41,584 bases of DNA from Nostoc sp. CHAB 5834 (GTDB taxonomy: Bacteria; Cyanobacteriota; Cyanobacteriia; Cyanobacteriales; Nostocaceae). A program made the translations under genes and the position numbers. The notes beneath the pieces are model-generated. The model did not search any database, was not told the origin of the DNA, and saw nothing but the letters and a program-made list of their open reading frames with translations. The stretch covers positions 1-41,584 of the forward strand of contig JAIVFU010000062.1 in the NCBI GenBank assembly GCA_020829485.1, in the 5' to 3' direction. Below, one piece after another: positions 33,965-41,584 of the stretch (position 1 is its first letter; the number at the start of each line of letters is the position of its first letter).

Positions 33965-34966
33965 ATGTTTGCTTATTTGAAAATCTACTTGACAATGGTA
34001 AGTACACTTATCTCATTTATTGGAGTAGTAAATGTAGCTGTTGATCCACTCTGGTACACTCAAGGGAACAAGTTAAATCAAGTAAATGTTCCTTATAATG
34101 AAAGATTGACCAAAACTAATCTATTTTTGCATAGTGATAAACAAAAGTATGATTGCCTGATTTTTGGTAGCTCTCGTGTCACTCTGTTAGGTACTAAAGC
34201 ACTTAAGAATAATGTTTGTTTCAATTATTCTTTCAGTGCTGGAACAGCCGAGGAATTTGCCAAATATGCCGAATATGTTAAAGGTAAAGGAGTTAATCCT
34301 CAAAAAATATATGTGGGAATAGACGCTTACAATTTCACTTTTGATGAAAAGACTGCATTTAAAAATAAAGTTGAGGTAGCAGAACCAAAACCCGCTTATC
34401 AATCTTATCTATTCTCTTTAGACACTTTACAGTTGTCCTTCAAAACAATTTTTAGGCTAAATACAGAGATTAGATTTTACGATCAAAACTTCCAGGGTAA
34501 AGTTTTTGATAATGCCCCCAAATACAAACCTGAATTTGTAGATAAAAAAACTAAAGAGAGATGTAACTTTTCTCGCATTGCCTATTACAAACAAATACGA
34601 GATGTATTCCCAAATGCCAAAATTATTGGATATGTGCCACCAATCTCAGTTTGGAAGGTTTTCAATGAAAGCTATGCTCGTGGTTTGCTAGACTGCGAAT
34701 TAGAGGCAATTTATGAAGCTTCCAAGAGTTACGATGTAGCATACGATTTTTCATATCCTTCAGAGATAACCACAGTGACATATAATACTTATGATGGGAG
34801 TCACTACCACCCAGATGTGAATAATCAAATAGCACAAGTTCTTGAAGGAAAGCGATCAAATCTTGGAATTCGCATCCATCAATATAATCTAAATGAATAT
34901 CAACAGTTCCATAAAAGTAAGTTAAAAGAATATTTGTACAAGGAACAACAGGGAAAGCGGTGGTAA
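33965..34966 (+). CDS. SGNH-like extracytoplasmic acyltransferase partner of MBOAT
   Basis: 333 residues. One N-terminal membrane segment (about 7-26), then an extracytoplasmic domain. A GSSR block (68-71) after CLIF fits SGNH block I with the serine nucleophile, and DGSHY (277-281) gives the late Asp-x-x-His pair D277-H280. The arrangement matches AlgJ/AlgX/DltD-type enzymes that take an acyl group from the MBOAT partner. The DxxH placement and GSSR are clear; the family name is inferred. It is 15 bp after the MBOAT gene, so an operon is likely. Confidence 0.75.
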   Translation: MFAYLKIYLTMVSTLISFIGVVNVAVDPLWYTQGNKLNQVNVPYNERLTKTNLFLHSDKQKYDCLIFGSSRVTLLGTKALKNNVCFNYSFSAGTAEEFAKYAEYVKGKGVNPQKIYVGIDAYNFTFDEKTAFKNKVEVAEPKPAYQSYLFSLDTLQLSFKTIFRLNTEIRFYDQNFQGKVFDNAPKYKPEFVDKKTKERCNFSRIAYYKQIRDVFPNAKIIGYVPPISVWKVFNESYARGLLDCELEAIYEASKSYDVAYDFSYPSEITTVTYNTYDGSHYHPDVNNQIAQVLEGKRSNLGIRIHQYNLNEYQQFHKSKLKEYLYKEQQGKRW

Positions 34967-35008
34967 TAAACAGAGTTTCACTTTGTTTGAATCAATTTTT
35001 TCTGAGAC

Positions 35009-35160
35009 GGTATATTTCAATACGCTTGGCTTTGTGGAAAATTGTAGGTTGGGTTAAGCAAAGCGCAACCCAACAAAGTCCCGAAATGTTGGGTTTTGTT
35101 CCTCAACCCAACCTACACATTTCAAGGTTTTTGGCGCTAACCCAAGCGTATTGCGGTATA
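35009..35160. repeat. Nested palindromic element, TGTAGGTTGGGTT copy 2 inside larger arms
   Basis: The outer arms 35009-35029 (GGTATATTTCAATACGCTTGG) and 35142-35160 (CCAAGCGTATTGCGGTATA) surround the inner TGTAGGTTGGGTT element (35043-35117). The rest of the 318-base gap includes ACTTTTGACTTCCGCTTTGCGGTAC (about 35198-35220), a motif repeated near 40317-40342. Confidence 0.8.
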
Positions 35161-35284
35161 TTTGACTTTTGACACTTCGACTTGGCTCAGTGTTAACTTT
35201 TGACTTCCGCTTTGCGGTACTAGTCCATGTTATTCATCAATGTTATGAATACTTTTTAAGGGTAATTAGCGTCAGAAGATACTC

Positions 35285-35758
35285 ATGGATAAAATACCAA
35301 AAATTGATCGTCAAAGGGAGCATCAAGCGAACGAACGTACTTTTCTGGCTTGGCTACGTACTTCTATTGCATTGATTAGCTTTGGTTTTGCGATCGCGCG
35401 ATTTGGTATATTTCTGCGCCAGTTGAATATTGCTATTACTCAACAAGAACCTCCGGTAAATCCATTATCTAACTCGGAAAATTTGGGTTTGGCTTTGGTA
35501 ATTTTTGGAATTTTGGTTGTTGCGTTAGCTGCGTGGCGATACAATCAAGTTTTCTGGCAAATTGAACGAGCAGATTATAAGCCAAATAGGTTAATGGTTT
35601 GGATAATGACCGGAGTAGTAATTATTTTGGGACTTCTCAGTATTCCTTTGCTCTTAAGGCGTGATAAAGTCCCTCCTCATTCTCCTATTCAAACTCAACC
35701 ACAGTCCCGAAGGTTGTATTACAAGACTAAATCAATGGCAAAATCAACTTATTTATAA
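35285..35758 (+). CDS. DUF202 family membrane protein
   Basis: 157 residues. The family signature NERTFLAWLRTSIALISFGFA (16-36) is clear, followed by three membrane spans (about 27-45, 66-85, 103-123) and a basic tail. DUF202 proteins are small inner-membrane proteins of unknown role, often near transport or envelope genes. The last residues (KTKSMAKSTYL) look unrelated to the fold and could be a recently extended end. Alone on the strand; upstream is repeat sequence. Confidence 0.8.
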   Translation: MDKIPKIDRQREHQANERTFLAWLRTSIALISFGFAIARFGIFLRQLNIAITQQEPPVNPLSNSENLGLALVIFGILVVALAAWRYNQVFWQIERADYKPNRLMVWIMTGVVIILGLLSIPLLLRRDKVPPHSPIQTQPQSRRLYYKTKSMAKSTYL

Positions 35759-35878
35759 ATATCCTCCAATCAGACTAGACAACCTAGAAAGAAAAGTGGA
35801 AGCTCTTAGGAATCAAGGTACTGCCAACTTAACTAAGCATTAAAGTGAGCAGATTGGTAGTGTTCTAGATTTGGTGTT

Positions 35879-36028
35879 AGGGACTTCCAAATAAAAAATA
35901 CTCAACTATTTATTGTGGGGTGGGTGTCTCGCCCGCCCGTAGCCAAAGGCGGACAAAACTTCTGCGTGAGCGCTCAGTCAAACGCTGTCCACCCCACAAG
36001 ATTGGATAATTTATTTGTTGGAAGTCCT
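35879..36028. repeat. MITE family GGGACTTCCAA, copy 3
   Basis: The 150-bp element starts AGGGACTTCCAAATAAAAAA and ends TTTGTTGGAAGTCCT. The first 50 bases match 6318-6368 almost exactly and the last 40 match 6404-6442. The middle differs (GTGGGTGTCTCGCCCGCC against the shorter copy-1 core). The remaining 35759-35878 bases show no feature. Confidence 0.85.
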
Positions 36029-36049
36029 AATTGCGAATTGCGAATCATT

Positions 36050-38278
36050 TTAAGATGCCGGAGATATGAGCTTCTCATTAGCCTCAGAAATAACCGTTAC
36101 ACAAGCATTTACTAAGGGTAACAGCGGCCCTAGTTGCTCTTGTCCATTCACTGCTAAATCGCTGTGACACAAATAAACTCTCTCGGATACACGAGACAGT
36201 AAATCTGTCAAGATTCTTCGCAGTCTTTGTTCTTCTGCCAATTTTTCATCTTCTGCTGTCCAAGGTTCGCCTAACCTGTCTCGCAGGAAAAACGGCGCAC
36301 CGAACAAAGTTGCTGCACCACCTTTCGCCCATAGAGGTGAACCAGCATCCAGCCAAAAATGCCAACGGTGCGATCGCCTACTAGATCGATATTGAAATAT
36401 AGTTGCTAAGGTGACAGCCTTTCTCGCTCCACCAATGGGTAGCACAGGGTAAGGGTTGGCGGTGATTGTACCACGTCGCAGTAGTTGAATGAATTCGATA
36501 AGAGTTGTGTGAGGCGTTGTCTCAGCTGGGGCAATTTGTCGTAACCTGGTGTCGATTTCCCAGTAGTGTTGAGCGGTTTCTAATAATTCTCGTAATGCTG
36601 CTAGTTGTTCATAGGGGAGATTGCTACCATTCCACAAAAAGCGTTGAATTGCTCTGTCTAAGAGAGAAATGGGACTGGGAATTAAACGCAATTCTTGTTG
36701 CGATCGCTGTTGTTCTAACCACTGTAATATCTCATTGTATGCTGTAGTTGCTGCATAGCCGATTCTATCCCAGCGCTCGAAGGCTGACACTGGTAGCAAG
36801 TTGGGGCGATCGGGATGGGGTACAAAGCAGTAATCTGCAATCAAACCAGCGCGTACCGGATCAATATTTGTAGAGACGCGATTCATCGCGTCTTTAGGAT
36901 TCATCGCGTCTATAGAGTTTTCTGGTGATTGTTGTTTCCTACTCAACACAACCAGCATTTCTGCCACAGCATCCCGATCTACGAGTCGTCCCAAGCCGGG
37001 ATAAACTAGTGCCAGCATGGTGAGTAATGCGCGAATGACAGGTGAACTAATTAACGGACGTTGATCATTGAGCGATTCTACCTGGATATTTTGTTTAACG
37101 AGGATTTCTACTAGAGTATAACGAGCGATCGCATCTAAACCTGGTGCAATAATCGCCACCTCTTCTGGTTTCACTTGCTGTGATTGGATGGCATCAGCAA
37201 TTACTTCTGCTGTTTGCCGCAATAATTGGGCGCGGGAGGTGGTTTGAATTGAATGCACCGTTTTTGGTAAGCTCAACAGTACCATCGGTTCTGTGAGTAA
37301 TTCCACCATCTGTTTAGCTTGCTCACCAAGGGATTCTGGAGGGGGGCCAGTCAAGATTTCAACCCGACAACGTTCTGCTAACCCTTCTAAGTAGTTGGGA
37401 TCTGCACCTAATCCCAATCGCACTGCACCATCGGGATTGTAACTAAACGCCCCGACTGCATTTTGATCTAATAGCAACTCAAACAAAAGACGCGCTACGC
37501 TAGGATAATCATCTACATCATCCGCCAATACCGCCTGATAGCGTTTAGTTAGGTGCTGCTGGTAATTGCGATCGCTTAATAAATGCTGACTATAAAGTTC
37601 AGTAATAATCCCATAAGTTAGTAACCCCCTCTCTAAACACCAGTTACGCCAATTTAGGAGCAAAGAGGCGAGAAATTCCGGCTCTAAAGTTGTACTATTT
37701 TCCCCCAAACCCCTTGTCAAAATCTGGGCAATGTTTTCGCAAGGTACACCACTGTAAGCTGCTAATTGCAATAAGTCTAGAATGCGACGCACCAAGCGAG
37801 ATTCATTCACTCCCGCAACACGTAAAATTTCTTCGTCTAATTGGGGACACCAGAGTTTGGTTGCTAACTCTTGCTCCGTTTCTGGGCGCAATCTTACCGG
37901 AAACTGTGCCTTCAGGTTCAAAGAGTTAATTAGCAATGGCCAAAATAAAATAACTTCATCCTGGAAAAAACCTAGCGGTGTCTTGGCACGCACTGGATAT
38001 TTCCCTAAGGTAGATGTAACAATTGTATCTCCCAATTCTCGCCGATTATCATCATTGGCAGCTAAGACTAAAACTCCTGGCTCTGTTTGTTTAAGATATA
38101 AAAATTCGGGTATATGAACGCCTGTTTTACGTAATATTTTTTTTGTATAAAATGATTCACTATACTCCTTCTCAGGTTGTACCCAACTACAAAATTGCTC
38201 TACCAAGCGAGCTGTCTTACCACTGCGGCTAGTGCCAACAATCCAAACCGAATGAGAAACCACAAACTTTCTCCTCAT
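36050..38278 (-). CDS. AddB-like recombination protein with repeat insertion
   Basis: 742 residues. A P-loop GTSRSGKT (15-22) and a Walker B-like VLADDVDDYP place it in the RecB/AddB superfamily I helicase and nuclease group. Annotations for cyanobacterial relatives say recombinase family protein. CHSDLAVNGQEQLGPLLPLV is the conserved end. A different start is possible: GTG at 38263, with AGGAG 8 bases before it. Residues about 457-480 (NSIDAMNPKDAMNRVSTNID) are encoded by palindromic repeats (36873-36910). Partner AddA/RecBCD genes are not present. Likely role: double-strand break processing. Confidence 0.65.
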   Translation of the reverse strand: MRRKFVVSHSVWIVGTSRSGKTARLVEQFCSWVQPEKEYSESFYTKKILRKTGVHIPEFLYLKQTEPGVLVLAANDDNRRELGDTIVTSTLGKYPVRAKTPLGFFQDEVILFWPLLINSLNLKAQFPVRLRPETEQELATKLWCPQLDEEILRVAGVNESRLVRRILDLLQLAAYSGVPCENIAQILTRGLGENSTTLEPEFLASLLLNWRNWCLERGLLTYGIITELYSQHLLSDRNYQQHLTKRYQAVLADDVDDYPSVARLLFELLLDQNAVGAFSYNPDGAVRLGLGADPNYLEGLAERCRVEILTGPPPESLGEQAKQMVELLTEPMVLLSLPKTVHSIQTTSRAQLLRQTAEVIADAIQSQQVKPEEVAIIAPGLDAIARYTLVEILVKQNIQVESLNDQRPLISSPVIRALLTMLALVYPGLGRLVDRDAVAEMLVVLSRKQQSPENSIDAMNPKDAMNRVSTNIDPVRAGLIADYCFVPHPDRPNLLPVSAFERWDRIGYAATTAYNEILQWLEQQRSQQELRLIPSPISLLDRAIQRFLWNGSNLPYEQLAALRELLETAQHYWEIDTRLRQIAPAETTPHTTLIEFIQLLRRGTITANPYPVLPIGGARKAVTLATIFQYRSSRRSHRWHFWLDAGSPLWAKGGAATLFGAPFFLRDRLGEPWTAEDEKLAEEQRLRRILTDLLSRVSERVYLCHSDLAVNGQEQLGPLLPLVNACVTVISEANEKLISPAS
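36873..36910. repeat. Palindromic GACGCGATTCATCGCGTC repeats inside the AddB-like gene
   Basis: GAGACGCGATTCATCGCGTC followed by TTTAGGATTCATCGCGTC, one and a half units in tandem, keeps the frame open. The same palindrome class ends the RnfD-like gene. Confidence 0.8.
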
Positions 38279-38350
38279 AGATTTGCTAGTGTATCTCGTG
38301 CGTTAACTTAAGGTTAAGAATCACCAAATAATGCTGGATGATTATCTCCA

Positions 38351-39697
38351 ATGAAAAACTCTGTTTTCAGCCAAAAAATATATTCTTTCTTACTTGATAC
38401 TTACCGATGGTATTTACAAACTCCTGAACGTTCTTTAGATCAAGCTTACGATGCAGCATTAAAAATTAAGGAAATAGAAAATAAGCATTTCAATGGTAAT
38501 AAAATAGACATTGACTCAGCCATGTACAGTAATAGCGTGATGGATTATTTTGAGTCAGACTTAAAAAAGCTATTAAAAACTGCCAAGATGCGGCTTACAG
38601 AGTTTAGAGCAAGCCGTTGGTTTCTAGATGAAGAAAATCAAAAAGCTGCCCAAAAAGCAGGTATAGAGCATCCCAGTCCTTCTTTGGTTTTAGAAAAGCT
38701 TAACTTTATCGATCAAGTTATATCCAAATACACAATAATTTCTGATCAGATAAATTCTAAAGCTTTAGTAGTCAAACCTCCAAATATACCAGTTGACCCT
38801 GTAATATCTGACGACAATCTGCTGCGTGTTAACGCTCCAAATTTACCACCAAAAATACCAATTCAAAGCTCGGATAACGGAACAAAGCCAAAGCTTAAAG
38901 CCGATACAATGGGCGTTTTACCTCGCTCTATTTTAAGTACTATCACTCGTCTGCAAGTTGAATTAGACCCGAATTCTGAACAAGAGGTAATTCAGAATTT
39001 TCGTCAAGCTCAAAGAAGAACAATAATATCTATTAGATTTATTTTACTATTAGTTATCGTACCACTTCTGACGCATCAGATAGCAAAAGCTTTTGTAGTA
39101 GGGCCACTTGTTGAGGAGTTTAGAGACACTGAGCAAATGCAGATATTCCTTAATTCCGAAATGGAAGAGGAAGCCCTTGGAGAATTACAAACATTTGAAG
39201 AGAAACTCCAATTTGAAAATTTTATTAGAAATGCCCCGCCACTGTTGCCCAATCAGATAGAAATTGCAATGAAAAAGAGGGCGGGTGAGATTGCTGAGGA
39301 ATTTCGTAACGAAAGCTCTAATGCTATTAAAAATGTTTTTGCAGATATTTTCTCGGTGGTTGCTTTTATCTGGCTTTTATTCGTCAGCAAGCCTTCTATT
39401 GCTGTGATTAAAGATTTCTTTGATCGGATTGTTTATGGACTTAGTGATAGTGCCAAGGCATTTATCATTATTTTATTTACCGATATATTTGTAGGTTTCC
39501 ACTCTCCTCATGGCTGGGAAGTACTTCTAGAAGGTATATCGCGTCATTGGGGATTGCCAGCAAATCGAGATTTTATCTTCTTATTTATTGCTACATTTCC
39601 AGTAATTTTAGATACTATATTTAAATATTGGATATTCCGATATTTGAACCGGATATCGCCTTCAGCAGTTGCAACTTACCGGAATATGAATGAATAA
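38351..39697 (+). CDS. pxcA: PxcA/CemA-family proton extrusion protein
   Basis: 448 residues. The N-terminal region about 1-200 is soluble (YSFLLDTYRWYLQTPERSLDQ opening). The CemA-type membrane domain follows: segments about 226-248, 329-348, 366-385 and 407-430. FPVILDTIFKYWIFRYLNRIS and SAVATYRNMNE form the conserved end shared with chloroplast CemA. Needed for light-induced Na+-dependent proton extrusion and inorganic-carbon use in Synechocystis (cotA/pxcA). Divergent from the AddB-like gene over 72 bases. Confidence 0.9.
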   Translation: MKNSVFSQKIYSFLLDTYRWYLQTPERSLDQAYDAALKIKEIENKHFNGNKIDIDSAMYSNSVMDYFESDLKKLLKTAKMRLTEFRASRWFLDEENQKAAQKAGIEHPSPSLVLEKLNFIDQVISKYTIISDQINSKALVVKPPNIPVDPVISDDNLLRVNAPNLPPKIPIQSSDNGTKPKLKADTMGVLPRSILSTITRLQVELDPNSEQEVIQNFRQAQRRTIISIRFILLLVIVPLLTHQIAKAFVVGPLVEEFRDTEQMQIFLNSEMEEEALGELQTFEEKLQFENFIRNAPPLLPNQIEIAMKKRAGEIAEEFRNESSNAIKNVFADIFSVVAFIWLLFVSKPSIAVIKDFFDRIVYGLSDSAKAFIIILFTDIFVGFHSPHGWEVLLEGISRHWGLPANRDFIFLFIATFPVILDTIFKYWIFRYLNRISPSAVATYRNMNE

Positions 39698-39765
39698 GAA
39701 GTGGGGAGTAGGGAATAGGGAGTGGGGAGTAGGGAAAGATTTTAGAGTTGTTTTGGTTTCGCCTT

Positions 39766-40051
39766 CGCCTTGAACCATATTTAGCTCAAATTCAAGGTTC
39801 AGCGCAACTTCAGCTTCTTGATGGTAGTCAGACAACAATCGGTTATGCGGGTAATATTGTGCTTTAGCGTTGATTCGCGCTTCTATTCCCTTTGGTAATC
39901 CTACCGGAAAAATGGAGGAGCGCATCGTTAGTCGCTTGTTCTTGACCAAGATCCTGGAGGTGCAATTAAAGGTGCAGGTAGGGTAGATTATTTTTTAGGT
40001 ACTGGGAAATTAGCAGGCGATCGCCCTGGTGTCACAGTCAGCAATGGATAA
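39766..40051 (+). pseudogene. mltA (lytic transglycosylase A) remnant
   Basis: Three pieces in three frames. 39766-39858 reads RLEPYLAQIQGSAQLQLLDG and GYAGN. From 39885 it reads IPFGNPTGKMEERIVSRL. From 39935 to the TAA at 40051 it reads LVLDQDPGGAIKGAGRVDYF and LGTGKLAGDRPGV. These are the domain core and the 3D (DQD...GGAIKG..RVDYFLGTG) end of MltA. Internal sequence is missing, the frame shifts twice and the front is lost. The gap from 39698 otherwise begins with GTGGGGAGTAGGG repeats. Confidence 0.75.
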
Positions 40052-40102
40052 TTATTTTATCTATTACTCAAGTCCAAAAATTAAACACACTATTTTAATA
40101 CA

Positions 40103-40138
40103 AAGATTCCCGACTTCTTTAAAGAAGTCGGGAATCTT
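40103..40138. repeat. 36-bp perfect palindrome
   Basis: AAGATTCCCGACTTCTTT followed by its exact reverse complement, with no spacer. Its right half (AAAGAAGTCGGG) occurs alone near 28990. The lack of a loop and of a T-run argues against a simple terminator. Confidence 0.8.
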
Positions 40139-40257
40139 AACCTTTCGGCGTAAATAAAGTACACATTCCAAATCAATGAAACCCTTGGGGTAACTACGAA
40201 TTACAAATTACCCTACTAATGGTATGTCTCATTAATTCTGAAGGGTTATAAAATTTC

Positions 40258-40304
40258 GTAGTAAGGACTTTAGTCCTTGATTTGAGCGATAAATCGCTCA
40301 CTAC
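40258..40304. repeat. Double-hairpin element (cruciform-like)
   Basis: The outer arms GTAGT (40258-40262) and ACTAC (40300-40304) enclose two small hairpins, AAGGACT-TT-AGTCCTT (40263-40278) and GAGCGAT-AA-ATCGCTC (40284-40299). This is a compact three-stem design common in Nostoc intergenic DNA. Confidence 0.75.
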
Positions 40305-40340
40305 AAACCTAGCATGACTTTTGACTTCCGCGTAGCGGTA

Positions 40341-40574
40341 CTATGCTTCTATATCCATGTCACTATCATCATCGTCATGATCGTAAGGGATATCGTCAAG
40401 GTCTATCATTTCTGAAATTTCTTCTACTTCATTTAAATACTCAGATTCTTGATGTTCCCGCTCTATTAGACGACCAGTTGACTTTAACCATTCCAAGAGA
40501 ATAAATTCATTACTTGTACGAATTACAGGCGCTCGCTGGTTACGAGGTTCTTCACGCAAAGGACTTGTAGGCAT
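40341..40574 (-). CDS. DUF3134 family small acidic protein
   Basis: 77 residues. The LREEPRNQRAPVI start, LLEWLKSTGRLIERE core and long acidic tail (DDDDSDMDIEA type) match the small cyanobacterial DUF3134 family. Soluble, no signal. The role is not known to me. It runs opposite to the surrounding orphan remnants and appears intact. Confidence 0.72.
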   Translation of the reverse strand: MPTSPLREEPRNQRAPVIRTSNEFILLEWLKSTGRLIEREHQESEYLNEVEEISEMIDLDDIPYDHDDDDSDMDIEA

Positions 40575-40776
40575 AAAAAAAACTCACTTTGAATTATGGA
40601 TCACTGTGCAAAAACAGCAAAATTGTCCACTAGGGTTAAAAGCCTTGTATTACAAGTCTTTTCTCAACAGATGAAATATGAACCATTGAGTTTTTTATTC
40701 TCTTGTCCATCTAGTTATTTACCATTAAAATGTCTTCGCGTCAGTTCTAATAATAAATCTTTAAGCGGACACGATC

Positions 40777-41205
40777 TCACAAGGCATTTGGTAGCTTGGC
40801 GAGAGTTTCATACATACTAGAGGGTAATGCAGACAATCTGTTCGCTACAGCAACTGCATCAGCTAAGTTGCTAAATTGACACCGGACAATCTCTTGTCCA
40901 TTTCCTGAGGGGAATCGCTTTCTAGCTTTGTTAGATACAGCACAAATAATCGCTAAAGCTTTGGCGAACCCATCTTTTGTCAATATTGTTTCTTTAGCGA
41001 ACCCTTCAACAGGGATAAGGCATACCTCAAATCGATAGCCCGGCCTCGGAGAAACAGCTATGTCGATATAGGGTTTATCTTCTTTCCTGATTCTGCGTAA
41101 ATATTGGGCAGTCGAATTAGTATCATGCAAATCAGTCCCAAGGGCATAAGTAAAAAAGCAATCTTCTGTGAGTGACTCAGGACGGGTAATTATATCCGTT
41201 GGCAT
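40777..41205 (-). CDS. Hypothetical protein, 142 residues
   Basis: Soluble mixed alpha/beta protein with three cysteines. Blocks SLTEDCFFTYALGTDLHD, YIDIAVSPRPGYRFEVCLIP and LADAVAVANRLSAL are protein-like, and GC use matches the host genes. I do not recognise it. It stands between DUF3134 and an intergenic stretch that reaches the IS at the window end. Codon use gives no sign of recent transfer, but it could be an accessory gene. Confidence 0.55.
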   Translation of the reverse strand: MPTDIITRPESLTEDCFFTYALGTDLHDTNSTAQYLRRIRKEDKPYIDIAVSPRPGYRFEVCLIPVEGFAKETILTKDGFAKALAIICAVSNKARKRFPSGNGQEIVRCQFSNLADAVAVANRLSALPSSMYETLAKLPNAL

Positions 41206-41554
41206 AAGTTTAAGTAACTATTCGTATGTTGTCTAATGGTGTAGACACCTCCAGAACCAAAGGGTGTAGAGATTTAGATTCAAAGAGGCGTACATATAGT
41301 CAGTCAGATGACCGAAAATATTTCTCAACACGCCTAATCATAACATAGTTGACCGTTGAACTTTTTTTAACTCCTCTGGCCGATACATATTCCGTCACCA
41401 AGAACGGTAGGGTTGTATTCAATTGCGATTTTTAGATTAGGAAATATATTTATTAAGTCAATACCTTAGCCAAAATAAGAGCATGAAGAGGTAGGGCGCT
41501 TTGTAGTAGAGTTATTGTCTCTCACAACGACAACTCAAAAACTACAAGCCACCC

Positions 41555-41584
41555 ATGCCAGACATCCTATCACTGTTACAATGC
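41555..41584 (+). CDS. Transposase N-terminus (runs off the window)
   Basis: ATG at 41555 reads MPDILSLLQC to the edge. This opening is familiar from IS4/IS701-type transposases of cyanobacteria. Only ten codons are visible. The leader 41485-41554 (TAGGGCGCTTTGTAGTAGAG and beyond) would be the IS end. The remaining 41206-41480 bases hold nothing recognisable except a GTAGACACCTCCAGAA stretch similar to the 16664 element end. Confidence 0.4.
   Translation, partial: MPDILSLLQC

Noticed and set aside
35661..35843. 60-codon plus-strand frame at the end of the DUF202 gene
   Set aside because: Overlaps the DUF202 gene in another frame and has no family match.
39662..39949. 95-codon minus-strand frame over the mltA remnant
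   Set aside because: It includes STRR-derived residues at its end, and the plus strand carries recognisable MltA motifs instead.
40596..40820. 74-codon plus-strand frame between DUF3134 and the hypothetical gene
   Set aside because: Composition is not protein-like, no ribosome site, and it overlaps the minus-strand 40777-41205 gene.
1..41584. CRISPR array or phage-like region
   Set aside because: The tandem heptamers lack spacers and no cas, integrase or phage structural genes were found.

Overview
The window looks like chromosomal DNA of a filamentous, probably heterocyst-forming cyanobacterium of the Nostoc/Anabaena type. The evidence is the many HIP1 octamers (GCGATCGC), the 7-bp tandem repeats (STRR), abundant small dispersed palindromic elements, and cyanobacterial genes such as pxcA, pedR and the DUF3134 and DUF6391 families. 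No tRNA, rRNA or CRISPR array was seen. Functional calls come from motif reading and family memory, not from database searches.

Layout. 1-3.1 kb: the first codons of a probable IS630-type transposase, then a galactose-oxidase-like radical copper oxidase and a Tat-exported repeat protein. 3.2-9 kb: ribokinase, a SulP anion transporter, an ABC half-transporter and a small conserved protein. 9-12.6 kb: a HEAT-repeat gene split by one in-frame stop, three unrecognised proteins, and a dead GNAT acetyltransferase. 12.6-17.7 kb: a membrane-anchored esterase, a DUF433/DUF5615 toxin-antitoxin pair, aroE, an alpha/beta hydrolase and a sigma-like factor. 17.9-24 kb: a DUF2330 protein with an RnfD/NqrB-like membrane protein, a polysaccharide deacetylase, a RelE-like toxin with a duplicated-domain partner, a fructokinase-like sugar kinase and pedR. 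24.2-27.4 kb: DUF6391 with a small membrane protein, a glycosyltransferase and rfbB.

27.3-29.1 kb is an accessory scar: a decayed IS (16-bp terminal inverted repeats, transposase broken by three frameshifts) beside the 3' remnant of an ImmA/IrrE-like gene. 29.2-36 kb: a Ser/Thr kinase with a membrane tail, a PD-(D/E)XK protein, msrA, an MBOAT plus SGNH acyl-transfer pair and a DUF202 protein. 36-41.6 kb: an AddB-like helicase/nuclease-family protein, pxcA, an mltA remnant, DUF3134, a hypothetical gene, and the first codons of a second transposase at the edge.

Working together: the deacetylase, glycosyltransferase, RfbB and MBOAT/SGNH pair all fit envelope or exopolysaccharide modification. 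PxcA, SulP and PedR fit ion or inorganic-carbon homeostasis and light/redox control. The strongest non-gene signal is the repeat landscape. Several element families occur two or three times here, often in opposite orientation, and repeats have been absorbed in frame into at least two proteins (the RnfD-like and AddB-like ones) and into the aroE start region. I see no complete, clearly new defence or biosynthetic system. The best candidates for novelty are the radical copper oxidase and its Tat-exported neighbour, the duplicated-domain antitoxin-like protein, and a 63-nt hairpin upstream of the DUF6391 gene.
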